Shown piece after piece: positions 22,302 through 30,143 of a stretch of DNA of 64,000 bases. The stretch comes from Lysobacter capsici (GTDB lineage: Bacteria > Pseudomonadota > Gammaproteobacteria > Xanthomonadales > Xanthomonadaceae). The DNA lies in contig NZ_CP076103.1 in the NCBI RefSeq assembly GCF_018732085.1, positions 3,286,001-3,350,000 on the forward strand, in the 5' to 3' direction. The notes beneath the pieces are model-generated. The model was not told the origin of the DNA and ran no database searches. It worked only from the letters and a program-made list of their open reading frames with translations. Both the position numbers and the translations under genes were made by a program. How positions within the stretch are numbered: the stretch's first letter is position 1; each line of letters begins with the position of its first letter.

Positions 22302-22895
22302 ATGAAAAGCATCTGCATCTACTGCGGCTCCAACGCCGGCGCCAAGCCGATCTATACCGAGCGCGCGATGGCGCTCGGCCATCGCCTGGCCCAGGACGGC
22401 ATCGCCCTGGTCTACGGCGGCGGCAACGTCGGCCTGATGGGCGTGGTCGCCGACGCCGTGCTCGAGGGCGGCGGCGAGGTGATCGGGGTGATTCCCGAGC
22501 AACTGGTCAACTGGGAAGTCGCCCATCGCGGCCTGAGCAAGCTCGAGATCGTCGGCTCGATGCACGAGCGCAAGGCGCGCATGTTCGACCTCGCCGACGG
22601 CTTCGTCGCCCTGCCCGGCGGCTTCGGCACGCTCGACGAAATGTTCGAGATGCTGACCTGGCGCCAGCTCGGCATCGGCAACAAGCCGTGCGCGTTTCTC
22701 GACATCGACGGCTTCTATGCGCCGTTGATGGCGATGCTCGATCGCATGGTCGCCGAGCGCTTCGTGCATGCCGATCAACGCAACGACCTGTGGCACGGCG
22801 ACGACATCGACGCGATGCTCGGCTGGATGCAGGGCTACACCCCGGCCGCGGCCTCGAAGTGGCTGGACGAGAAGCGCCGCAAGGCCTTGCGTTGA
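22302..22895 (+). CDS. LOG-family protein (cytokinin-type nucleoside 5'-monophosphate phosphoribohydrolase)
   Basis: 197 residues of the TIGR00730/LOG Rossmann fold. The N-terminus reads SICIYCGSNAG and the active-site motifs are SMHERKARM and LPGGFGTLDEMFE (PGGxGTxxE). Family members split nucleoside monophosphates, releasing the base and ribose 5-phosphate; plant and some bacterial members activate cytokinins. The in vivo substrate is not visible. The ATG directly follows a repeat arm, so no ribosome site is obvious. Same strand as and 165 bases after lpdA. Confidence 0.9.
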   Translation: MKSICIYCGSNAGAKPIYTERAMALGHRLAQDGIALVYGGGNVGLMGVVADAVLEGGGEVIGVIPEQLVNWEVAHRGLSKLEIVGSMHERKARMFDLADGFVALPGGFGTLDEMFEMLTWRQLGIGNKPCAFLDIDGFYAPLMAMLDRMVAERFVHADQRNDLWHGDDIDAMLGWMQGYTPAAASKWLDEKRRKALR

Positions 22896-23017
22896 CGCAC
22901 GCGCGCATCGGCGGCCGCGTCCGATGCGCAAGCGCTCGATCCGCAGTGATCGATCCATCGGCGCGCACACCCGCGCATCTGCGATGAGCGGCCTCGGCAG
23001 GCCGCCGGGCGACCCCG

Positions 23018-23023
23018 TATAGT
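23018..23023 (+). promoter_or_regulatory. Candidate -10 box (TATAGT) for the 23051 gene
   Basis: TATAGT about 28 bases before the start codon, followed by AAAGGATTCGAGG as ribosome site. Inference from position. Confidence 0.35.
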
Positions 23024-23050
23024 CGGCCCAACCCCAGAAAGGATTCGAGG

Positions 23051-24037
23051 ATGGCCCTCACCACCCGCCGCGGATTGCTGGCCGCCTGCCTCGCCCTGGC
23101 GTTGTTGCCGACCGTTTCGCTCGCGGCCAAAGCGCCCCAATCGGCCGCGCGCAGCGGCGATTGCGACCTGGCCAAGGAACTGCCCGCCGACGCCGACGCG
23201 CGCAGCCGCCGCATCGCCTGCGACATCCCGGTCAAGTACCAGAGCGACGTGCTGATCGCCGAGAACGTCGGCAGCCTGATCCGCCGCCACGACATGGCCG
23301 CGTGGCTGACCAGCGACGAACTGCTCAAGATCGGCGCGTTGAAGGATTTCCCCGGCTTGCCGAAGGGTTGGCTGACCGACGACCGCGGCGACCGCGTCGA
23401 CGTCAACTACTTCAGCCAGGACGACGACAAGCTGATTTCGTTCGCCCAGTCCAGCCTGCACATGCAGCCGTTCGGCGTGCGCGACACCAAACGTCTGGAC
23501 CCGCCGCGCCCGGCCAACCCGCGCGAACAAAAACTGATGGCCGCGCAGACCCTGGCGCGCACGCAGAAGCCGCTGTACTGCAGCGACACCCCGCCCAACA
23601 TCGTCGTGTTCGACGTCGAAGAAGACCACAAGCCGCAGATCTTCGTGTTCATGATGCCGCCGTGGCAGGACGACGACGTGCCGATGGGCGGCTACACCAT
23701 GTTCCGCATGGACGAAAGCGGCGAGCGCATCCTCGATCGCTACGAACAGACCCACAGCTGCCTCAACTACGACGGCAAGCAACTGGAAAAGGCCGAAGCG
23801 TTCTACGTCAGCCACCTGACCTCGGCCGCGCCGACCATGTTCCACGTGTTCATGAGCCTGCAGTACCGCAAGCCGCTGATCGTGTTCACCACCCAGAACC
23901 AGCTGCTGTGGAAGGTCGAACTGGGCCGCATCCAGTTGCTCGACAGCGACGACAAGGATTACAAGCGCGCCCGGAAATGGTCGAAAAAGATCAAGTCCGA
24001 GCGCGAGGTGGTGCCTACTTCCAGCGATATCGGTTGA
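23051..24037 (+). CDS. Exported protein of unknown function (328 aa)
   Basis: I do not recognise this family. It has a signal peptide with a twin-arginine flavour (TTRRGLLAACLALALLP) ending near VSLAAKA; the motif is only partly Tat-like, so Sec export is equally possible. The mature part has about 300 residues, is rich in charged and aromatic residues, and contains three cysteines (in DCDLAKE, IACDIPV and LYCSDTP) plus one in HSCLNYDG, so four that could pair as two disulfides. No membrane helix follows. A metal-binding or hydrolase motif is not evident. The protein is intact with normal codon use, so probably a real, conserved gene. It may be its own unit, given the promoter-like TATAGT upstream and a repeat downstream. 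Confidence 0.75.
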   Translation: MALTTRRGLLAACLALALLPTVSLAAKAPQSAARSGDCDLAKELPADADARSRRIACDIPVKYQSDVLIAENVGSLIRRHDMAAWLTSDELLKIGALKDFPGLPKGWLTDDRGDRVDVNYFSQDDDKLISFAQSSLHMQPFGVRDTKRLDPPRPANPREQKLMAAQTLARTQKPLYCSDTPPNIVVFDVEEDHKPQIFVFMMPPWQDDDVPMGGYTMFRMDESGERILDRYEQTHSCLNYDGKQLEKAEAFYVSHLTSAAPTMFHVFMSLQYRKPLIVFTTQNQLLWKVELGRIQLLDSDDKDYKRARKWSKKIKSEREVVPTSSDIG

Positions 24038-24041
24038 GGCG

Positions 24042-24145
24042 GCGGGAATCGGGAATGGGGAGTCGGGAATCGTAAAAGCCTTGATGCATGCTTTGCTCTT
24101 TACGATTCCCCATTCCCCATTCCCCATTCCCCATTCCCGGCCCCA
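24042..24145. repeat. GGGAATC-type inverted repeat
   Basis: The left arm GGGAATCGGGAATGGGGAGT starts a few bases after the stop of the exported protein. The right arm is four consecutive CATTCCC units. The loop is about 40 bases. Confidence 0.8.
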
Positions 24146-24188
24146 AACCCTCAGCTATCATCGCGCCGTACACCACGAGCCCGCGCCG

Positions 24189-25181
24189 ATGACCATTCCC
24201 AGCAGCTTCAACGCCTTCCGCATCCACAACGACGCCAGCGGCTACCGCAGCGGCATCGAACAGGTGACGCTGGACGATCTCGCGCCGGGCGAGGTGGTGA
24301 TCAAGACCGCGTTCTCCTCGGTCAACTTCAAGGACGCGCTCGCCGGCACCGGCGAAGGCAAGATCTTGCGCAAATTTCCGCTGGTCGGCGGCATCGACGT
24401 CGCCGGGCATGTAGTCGCCTCGCGCGATGCGGGCTTCAAGGAGGGCGATCCGGTCCTGGTCACCGGTTGCGGCCTCAGCGAGACCCGCGACGGCGGCTAC
24501 AGCGAGTACGCGCGCCTACAGGCGCAGTGGGTGATCCCGCTGCCGTCCGGCCTGAGCCTGCGCGAAAGCATGATCCTGGGCACCGCCGGCTTCACCGCCG
24601 CGCTCGCGCTGCATCGCCTGCTCGACAACCGGCAGACGCCCGAGCACGGCCCGCTCGCGGTCACCGGCGCCACCGGCGGCGTGGGCTCGCTGGCGCTGGA
24701 CATCTTCAGCCGCGCCGGTTTCGACGTGCATGCGATCAGCGGCAAGGCCGATCAGGCCGATTACCTGCGCTCGATCGGCGCCAGCCAGGTGCTCGACCGC
24801 GACGCGCTGAGCACCGCGCGGCCGATGGAATCGGTGCGCTTCGGCGGCGGCCTGGACAACGTCGGCGGGCCGATGCTGGCCAGCCTGCTCGCGCAGACCG
24901 CGCCCTACGGCAACGTCGCCACCGCCGGACTGGCCGCGAGCGCCGCGCTGGACAGTACGGTCATGCCGTTCATCATCCGCGGCGTGTCCCTGCTCGGGAT
25001 CGCCTCGGCCGGCACCGCGCGCGACATCCGCGACAGCGTCTGGCAGCGCCTGGGCAGCGACTGGAAACCCGCGCACTTGGACCGGATCTGCACCCGCGAG
25101 GTCGGTTTGGCACAGTTGCCGCAGGTGTTTGGTGGCATGCTGGTGGGCGGTTCGGTCGGCCGAACCCTGGTCGTGATCTAG
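24189..25181 (+). CDS. AcuI/YhdH-family acrylyl-CoA-type quinone oxidoreductase
   Basis: 330-residue zinc-free medium-chain reductase. The N-terminal GroES-like part reads KTAFSSVNFKDALAGTGEGK and KFPLVGGIDVAGHV; the Rossmann NADPH motif is AVTGATGGVGSLALDI. E. coli AcuI (YhdH) reduces acrylyl-CoA to propionyl-CoA with NADPH, so a detoxifying role is likely. The ATG at 24189 opens the conserved part; an upstream in-frame ATG at 24108 would fall in a repeat arm. It ends 60 bases before the response-regulator gene. Confidence 0.88.
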   Translation: MTIPSSFNAFRIHNDASGYRSGIEQVTLDDLAPGEVVIKTAFSSVNFKDALAGTGEGKILRKFPLVGGIDVAGHVVASRDAGFKEGDPVLVTGCGLSETRDGGYSEYARLQAQWVIPLPSGLSLRESMILGTAGFTAALALHRLLDNRQTPEHGPLAVTGATGGVGSLALDIFSRAGFDVHAISGKADQADYLRSIGASQVLDRDALSTARPMESVRFGGGLDNVGGPMLASLLAQTAPYGNVATAGLAASAALDSTVMPFIIRGVSLLGIASAGTARDIRDSVWQRLGSDWKPAHLDRICTREVGLAQLPQVFGGMLVGGSVGRTLVVI

Positions 25182-25187
25182 TTGGCA

Positions 25188-25215
25188 TTGCAGCCGCGCG
25201 CCGCGTCGCTACAAT
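25188..25215 (+). promoter_or_regulatory. Candidate sigma-70 promoter of the PilH-like gene
   Basis: TTGCAG (25188-25193), a 16-base spacer, and TACAAT (25210-25215), about 27 bases before the ATG. Fits a housekeeping promoter; inferred. Confidence 0.5.
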
Positions 25216-25241
25216 CGGCCGCAGATCCTTGGGGGAAACAC

Positions 25242-25613
25242 ATGGCGCGTATTTTGATCGTCGACGATTCGCCGTCCCAGTTGATGGGCATCCGTCGCAT
25301 CGTCGAGAAATTGGGGCACGAAGCACTGACCGCGGAAGACGGCGCCGCCGGCGTCGAGGCGGCCAAGCGCGAGCTGCCCGACATGATCCTGATGGACGTG
25401 GTCATGCCGAACCTCAACGGCTTCCAGGCCACCCGCTCGATCTGCCGCGAGGCGACGACCAAGCACATCCCGATCGTGCTGGTCACGACCAAGGACCAGG
25501 ACACCGACCGCGTCTGGGGCATGCGCCAGGGCGCCAAGGCCTACATCACCAAGCCGTTCAGCGAGACCGACCTGTCCGAGATCATCGGCCAGCTGCTGCC
25601 TTCGGCGGGCTGA
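25242..25613 (+). CDS. pilH: PilH-like CheY-type response regulator
   Basis: A single receiver domain of 123 residues with no output domain. The acidic pocket is VDDS (D8, D9), the phosphorylated aspartate is D52 in MDVVMPN, and the conserved lysine is K104 in YITKPFS. The sequence GHEALTAEDGAAGVE and TKDQDTDRVWGMRQGA closely follows PilH, which acts with the PilJ/ChpA chemosensory system on type IV pili (twitching). A good TTGGGGGAAA site precedes the ATG. No other pil gene is next to it, so it is an orphan copy here; it could act on another pathway. A terminator follows at 25655. Confidence 0.85.
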   Translation: MARILIVDDSPSQLMGIRRIVEKLGHEALTAEDGAAGVEAAKRELPDMILMDVVMPNLNGFQATRSICREATTKHIPIVLVTTKDQDTDRVWGMRQGAKAYITKPFSETDLSEIIGQLLPSAG

Positions 25614-25654
25614 ACGGGCGGCGCGGGCGATCCGCGCGGTTTCGGGTAGACACG

Positions 25655-25682
25655 ATCCCGGCTTCGGCCGGGATTATTTTTG
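25655..25682 (+). terminator. Rho-independent terminator after the PilH-like gene
   Basis: ATCCCGGC-TTC-GGCCGGGAT stem followed by TATTTTTG. Confidence 0.85.
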
Positions 25683-25788
25683 CGCGCTCATGCGCTCAGC
25701 CAGAGTATTTGGCTGGCGTCGGCCGGTTGCGTGCGGCGCTGGGCGCGCGTGCGGGGACGCGATGCACCTGCGCGACCTGCGACTTTCT

Positions 25789-25868
25789 GGCCCGCGGCGC
25801 CGACCTTGCCATCATCACGAGACCGTCCGGCCCGCAGCGCCTACCTTGCCATCATCACGAGATCGTCC
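25789..25868. repeat. Two tandem 40-bp direct repeats
   Basis: Both copies contain CTTGCCATCATCACGAGA and GCGCC, differing by a few bases. A partial third copy (GGCTCGCGTCGC) follows. There is no coding signal. Confidence 0.75.
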
Positions 25869-25931
25869 GGCTCGCGTCGCACGCGCCTGCAGCCTCCGCG
25901 CGGCTACCACGCCCAGGACGCGCCCACCTAC

Positions 25932-26016
25932 CGTCATCCCCGCGAAGGCGGGGATCCAGAGACTTCAGAGCCCTGTCGCGGTGAAGCCCTCGATCCCCGC
26001 CTTCGCGGGGATGACG
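25932..26016. repeat. Inverted pair of GTCATCCCCGCGAAGGCGGG elements
   Basis: CGTCATCCCCGCGAAGGCGG followed by GGATCCAGAGACTT, then about 30 bases, then the complement ending CGGGGATGACG. Each arm is itself a small hairpin. Confidence 0.8.
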
Positions 26017-26110
26017 ATCAAAAACGGGGCCGCGGACAAACACGGGCCGCGGAGTTTTCGGCTTCATCGAAGCGGCACATCTCCCAGCCGTGAAGCAGCG
26101 CACCTGCCAG

Positions 26111-26246
26111 CCGTCATTCCCGCGAACGCGGGAATCCAGTGACTTGCGCTCCCGTCGCGATGCAACGCGAATCGCGACGAATCGCGGATACATCTCAGCT
26201 GCGCCCGCGGCAAAGTCGCTGGATTCCCGCGTTCGCGCGAATGACG
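26111..26246. repeat. Second inverted pair of the GTCATTCCCGCG element
   Basis: CCGTCATTCCCGCGAACGCG with GGAATCCAGTGACTT, and the complementary copy (AAGTCGCTGGATTCCCGCG) ending at AATGACGG. The same family as 25932 and 54824. Confidence 0.8.
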
Positions 26247-26458
26247 GTTCGGAAGTTGCGACACTAACTGACGAAATAAACCGCGCAGGAATCAGACACG
26301 CGGGTCAGAAGCATCGCGGCCCTGCGGCGAAGCCACAGCAATCAATCCGACTCGACCGCGCACACGCACCGCGCCACCACGCCACCGCGCACCATCACCT
26401 CACCCGCGTATCCGCCCTGCGCGCTCAACTGGCTGATCCGCGCGCTGAAGCCCGCCCC

Positions 26459-27367
26459 TCACTCCCGCCGCCAATCGTCCCCAAACGCCACCCGCATCGT
26501 CTCGTACGCCTCATGCTGCGCATCGGTCTGCGGCCGCGGCGCCAGCACTTCGAGTTCGACGATCTGGTCGCCCGCCGGCGTGCCCGGCAAGCCGCGTCCG
26601 CGCAGCCGCAGTTTGCGGCCGGCTTCGGAATTGGCGGGAATCTTCAGGTCGACCGGCCCGCCCAGGGTCGGCACGCTGATCGTCGCGCCCAGCGCCGCTT
26701 CCCACGGCGCCAGCGGCAGCACGTGGATCACGTTGCGGCCGTCGACTTCGAACTGCGGATGCGCGGCGTATTCGATTTCCAGCAACAGATCGCCGTGCGT
26801 GCCCTGCCCCGCGAGCCGGATCAGCTGGCCCGGACGGATGCCCTTGGGCACGCGCACGTCCAGGGTCTTGTTGTTGACCGAAATGCGCACGCTGCCGCCT
26901 TCGTGGACCAACTCCAGCGAGATCGCCAGCTTGGCGCGGGTGTCGCCGCGCGGCGGCGCCGGACGCGCGCCGGCGTTACCGCCGAAGCCGCCACCGGCCG
27001 AGCGCCCGCGGCCGAACAGATTCTCGAAGAAATCGCTGAAACCGCCGCCCGCGCCGCCGCCGGCGAAGATTTCCTCGAAATCCGGATTGCCGCCGCCCTG
27101 GCCGCCGCCGAAGCCGCCCGGCGGCGCCTGCACTTCATCGCCCGGGCGATAACCGCGCGCACGCAGTTGATCGTAGGCGGTGCGCTTGTGCGGATCGCGC
27201 AAGGCCTCATAGGCTTCGTTGACCGCCTTGAATTTTTCCTCCGCGCCGGCTTCCTTGCTGACGTCGGGATGGTACTTGCGCGCAAGCCGGCGATACGCCG
27301 TCTTGATCTCGGCTTCGCCCGCGCTGGGCTCCAGGCCCAAAGTTTCGTAGTAATCCTTGAACTGCAT
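26459..27367 (-). CDS. cbpA: CbpA-like DnaJ-family co-chaperone
   Basis: 302-residue class II J-protein that stimulates DnaK. The J domain occupies residues 1-70 with HPD at 33-35 (RKYHPDVSKE). A Gly/Phe-rich linker follows (about 75-130: GGFGGGQGGG, FFENLFGRGR), then two C-terminal substrate-binding domains (LELVHEGG, VPKGIRPGQLIRLAGQG, GGPVDLKIPANSEAG). There is no cysteine-rich zinc domain, which separates it from DnaJ. The ATG at 27367 has GGAG 6 bases upstream. It diverges from the peroxiredoxin gene; both could respond to stress. Confidence 0.9.
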   Translation of the reverse strand: MQFKDYYETLGLEPSAGEAEIKTAYRRLARKYHPDVSKEAGAEEKFKAVNEAYEALRDPHKRTAYDQLRARGYRPGDEVQAPPGGFGGGQGGGNPDFEEIFAGGGAGGGFSDFFENLFGRGRSAGGGFGGNAGARPAPPRGDTRAKLAISLELVHEGGSVRISVNNKTLDVRVPKGIRPGQLIRLAGQGTHGDLLLEIEYAAHPQFEVDGRNVIHVLPLAPWEAALGATISVPTLGGPVDLKIPANSEAGRKLRLRGRGLPGTPAGDQIVELEVLAPRPQTDAQHEAYETMRVAFGDDWRRE

Positions 27368-27528
27368 CGATCGCTCCGGCGGCGTCGCGCGGCCGCGGCG
27401 CTGTCCGCCCAGCCCGCCTTGACGCATCATTAACCCGACAGCATGGCGACTATGACCGCGATTTCAAGTCGTTGACGCGGTGTTTAGACCCGCCTGCCTA
27501 GACTCGCACCCACTATCAGGAGAACCCC

Positions 27529-28005
27529 ATGAGCATCCAGGTCGGCGACCGCCTGCCCGAAGTCGTACTCAAGCGCATCAGCCAGGGCATCGAAGCGGTC
27601 GACACCCGCGCCCTGTTCGACGGCCGCAAGGCCGTGCTGTTCGCGGTGCCCGGCGCGTTCACCCCGACCTGTTCGGAAAAGCACCTGCCCGGTTTCGTCC
27701 AGCATTTCGAGGACTTCCGCGCCAAGGGCATCGAAGTGGCCTGCCTGGCGGTCAACGACCCGTTCGTGATGCAGGCCTGGGCGCAGAGCCAGCACGTGCC
27801 CGACGGCATGATCATGCTGTCCGACGGCAACGGCGACCTGACCCGCGCGCTCGGCCTGGAACTCGACGCCAGCGCCTACGGCATGGGCACCCGCGCCAAG
27901 CGTTTCGCGCTGTACCTCGACGACGGCGTGGTCAAGCAACTGCACGTCGAAGAACCCGGCGAGTACCGCGTGTCTTCGGCCGAGTACATGCTCGAACAGG
28001 TCTGA
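27529..28005 (+). CDS. Peroxiredoxin of the Prx5/AhpE-type thiol peroxidase group
   Basis: Reduces hydrogen peroxide and organic peroxides. 158 residues. The peroxidatic cysteine is C48 in PGAFTPTCSEKHLPGF, the hallmark PxxxTxxC of the Prx5 group; another cysteine (C72, in VACLAVND) is the conserved one of this group. There is no fused glutaredoxin domain, so reduction probably uses an external glutaredoxin or thioredoxin. Strong AGGAGA site. It is bounded by a terminator. Confidence 0.93.
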   Translation: MSIQVGDRLPEVVLKRISQGIEAVDTRALFDGRKAVLFAVPGAFTPTCSEKHLPGFVQHFEDFRAKGIEVACLAVNDPFVMQAWAQSQHVPDGMIMLSDGNGDLTRALGLELDASAYGMGTRAKRFALYLDDGVVKQLHVEEPGEYRVSSAEYMLEQV

Positions 28006-28050
28006 TCGCCGCCGCCGCGGGCCCGGAACGCATCCGGGCCCGGCAAAGAC

Positions 28051-28079
28051 AACCCCGCCGAACGCGGGGTTGTTTGTTT
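28051..28079 (+). terminator. Terminator after the peroxiredoxin gene
   Basis: AACCCCGC-CGAA-GCGGGGTT stem followed by GTTTGTTT. It may also serve the converging adenine deaminase gene. Confidence 0.8.
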
Positions 28080-28117
28080 GCGCGAATGGCTCGCTCGGTC
28101 CGAGACGCGCTTGCGGA

Positions 28118-29170
28118 TCAGAACGTGGCGAACACCTGATCGAGCCGGTCCATGTAAGCGCGCTTGGCCGAAGCATCGATGAAGCTGCCCTCGAAGCTGT
28201 TGGCCGCGAGCTGCCACGCCTGCCGCGCGCCCAGTCCGGTGGCGGCGAAGGTCTCGGTGAAGTTCTGATTGACGTAACCGCCGAAGTAGGCCGGATCGTC
28301 GGAGTTGACCGTGGCGACCAGCCCGGCGTCTAGCAGCGCACCCAGGTTGTGCTGGCGCAGGTCCGGGAACACGCACAGTTTCAGGTTCGACAGCGGGCAT
28401 ACCGTCAGCGGAATGCGGTCCTGCGCGAGCCGCTGCATCAGCGCCGGGTCCTTGACGCTCTGCACGCCGTGATCGATGCGCTCGACCTTGAGCACGTCCA
28501 GCGCGCTCCACACATAGGCCGGCGGCCCTTCCTCGCCGGCGTGCGCGACCAGGCGCAGGCCCAGTTCGCGGCAGCGCGCGAACACCCGCGCGAATTTCTC
28601 CGGCGGATGGCCCAGCTCGCTCGAATCCAGGCCCACGCCGATGAACTTGTCGCGCAACGGCAGCGCCTGTTCCAGCGTTTCGAAGGCCTCGCGTTCGCTG
28701 AGGTGGCGCAGGAAACACAGGATCAGCAGCGCGCTCACGCCCAACTGCGCCTGTGCGTCGACGCAGGCGCGATGCAGGCCGTTGATGACCGTCTCGATCG
28801 AAACCCCGCGCGCAGTATGGGTCTGCGGATCGAAGAACATCTCGGTATGGACGACGTTGTCGGCGGCGGCGCGCTGCAGATAGGCCCAGGCCATGTCGTA
28901 GAAATCCTGCTCGGTGAGCAGCACGCTGGCGCCGGCGTAGTAGATGTCGAGGAAACTTTGCAGATTGCTGAAGGCGTAGGCCTTGCGCAGCGCTTCGACA
29001 TCGGCGTACGGCACGCTGACGCCGTTGCGCTGGGCCAGGGCGAAGATCAGCTCGGGCTCCAGCGAACCTTCGATATGGATGTGCAGCTCGGCCTTGGGCA
29101 TGCGGCGCAGCAGCTCGGGCAGACGCTGTGCGTCGATGCGGCCGAAGTCGTGGGTGGTGCTGGTGGCCAC
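28118..29170 (-). CDS. Adenine deaminase (adenosine-deaminase-like type)
   Basis: Zinc amidohydrolase predicted to convert adenine to hypoxanthine in purine salvage. 350 residues. The zinc motif is AELHIHIEGSLEPEL, the catalytic Glu is in AHAGEEGPP, and a further ligand region is NSDDPAYFGGY. The forms HIEGSLEPEL, CPLSNLKLCVF and SDDPAYFGGY are typical of the adenine deaminases related to Add; true adenosine deaminases have TDDPxxS-type loops. I start at GTG 29170, with AGGGAG 6 bases upstream; upstream in-frame ATGs lack conservation. Substrate (adenine rather than adenosine) is inferred from motifs. Confidence 0.88.
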   Translation of the reverse strand: MATSTTHDFGRIDAQRLPELLRRMPKAELHIHIEGSLEPELIFALAQRNGVSVPYADVEALRKAYAFSNLQSFLDIYYAGASVLLTEQDFYDMAWAYLQRAAADNVVHTEMFFDPQTHTARGVSIETVINGLHRACVDAQAQLGVSALLILCFLRHLSEREAFETLEQALPLRDKFIGVGLDSSELGHPPEKFARVFARCRELGLRLVAHAGEEGPPAYVWSALDVLKVERIDHGVQSVKDPALMQRLAQDRIPLTVCPLSNLKLCVFPDLRQHNLGALLDAGLVATVNSDDPAYFGGYVNQNFTETFAATGLGARQAWQLAANSFEGSFIDASAKRAYMDRLDQVFATF

Positions 29171-29434
29171 TGGATTCTCCCTGTCGGCGCTTGATGTCAT
29201 GCGAATCGGACGAAAAAACCCCGGTTCCGGCACGGCGGCCGTTTGCGGCCCTATTGTCGCAGGCCCGGCGCTCTTTTGCCGGCGATGCAGGGCATCGCGC
29301 ACGATCCCCGGTGCGGTCCGCGCCGCAACGACGCATCGTCGGCGCCGCGCGCAGCGCCGTGGCGCCTGCGACGCCGGCCGCAAGCGCGCGCTACCATGCT
29401 GCGTCGAACCCGTCCCCCTCGTTTGTGAACGCCG

Positions 29435-30103
29435 ATGCCGACCGACCGTAGCGAACCGACCTTGTTCCGCCTGTTCGGCGCGCCGGTGAGCTTTCACTGG
29501 TCGGTGTTGCTGATCGTGCTGCTGGCGCTGTTGTTCAGTCGCGATCCGGCCACGGTGATGAGCGGCATCGCGGCCTACCTGTCGTTGATCGTCGCCCACG
29601 AGGCCGGCCACGCCTGGGTCGCGCGGCGCAACCGCCTGCGGGTGCATGCGCTGCGGATTTTTCCGCTGCACGGCGTGTGCAACTACGAAACCGCGCGCAC
29701 GCCCGGGCAGGAGATCGCGGTCGCCTGGGGCGGCGTCGGCGCGCAGATGCTGCTGTTCGCGCTGGCGATCGCCTTGTCGGTGCTGAGCCCGAACTTGCCC
29801 GAACCGCTGCGCTCGCCGCTGGCCGCGATCGTGCTGGTGTGGGGGCCGATGAATCTGTTGAACGCGATCCTCAACCTGTTGCCGATCGCGCCGCTGGATG
29901 GTCGCACCGCCTGGGGCGTGGTGCCGTGGGCCTTGCAGCGGTTGCGCCGCAAACGCGCGGATCACAAGCGGCCGGCGACCTCGGTGAAACCCGCGCCATC
30001 GACAAACGCGTCGTCAAAAAATGCGTCGTCGAACAAGCCAACGTCGAGCAGCGGTTCCGGCGATAAAGTCGTGTCGCTGGACGAACGACGCAAACAACGC
30101 TGA
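29435..30103 (+). CDS. M50-family membrane metalloprotease (site-2-protease-like)
   Basis: 222 residues with about four membrane segments (FHWSVLLIVLLALLF, GIAAYLSLIVAHEAG, AQMLLFALAIALSVL, AAIVLVWGPMNLLNAILN). Zinc site HEAGH (H55, E56, H59) and a downstream NLLPIAPLDGR, which supplies the aspartate ligand as in site-2 proteases. There is no PDZ domain. The last 50 residues form a Ser/Asn/Lys-rich hydrophilic tail. The target of intramembrane cleavage is unknown. It diverges from the adenine deaminase gene. Confidence 0.88.
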   Translation: MPTDRSEPTLFRLFGAPVSFHWSVLLIVLLALLFSRDPATVMSGIAAYLSLIVAHEAGHAWVARRNRLRVHALRIFPLHGVCNYETARTPGQEIAVAWGGVGAQMLLFALAIALSVLSPNLPEPLRSPLAAIVLVWGPMNLLNAILNLLPIAPLDGRTAWGVVPWALQRLRRKRADHKRPATSVKPAPSTNASSKNASSNKPTSSSGSGDKVVSLDERRKQR

Positions 30104-30143
30104 GTCGAGCCGTATAGCGCGCAGTCGCCACGGCGATCGCCGC

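Larger units (their letters stand above)
25614..26458. other. Repeat-rich non-coding region
   Basis: 845 bases with no supported gene. It contains a terminator, a 40-bp direct repeat at 25789-25868 and two inverted pairs of the GTCATTCCCGCG element (25932-26016 and 26111-26246). Confidence 0.7.

Noticed and set aside
25932..26246. Possible CRISPR array
   Set aside because: Units are palindromic, paired and few, with irregular spacing and no cas genes.
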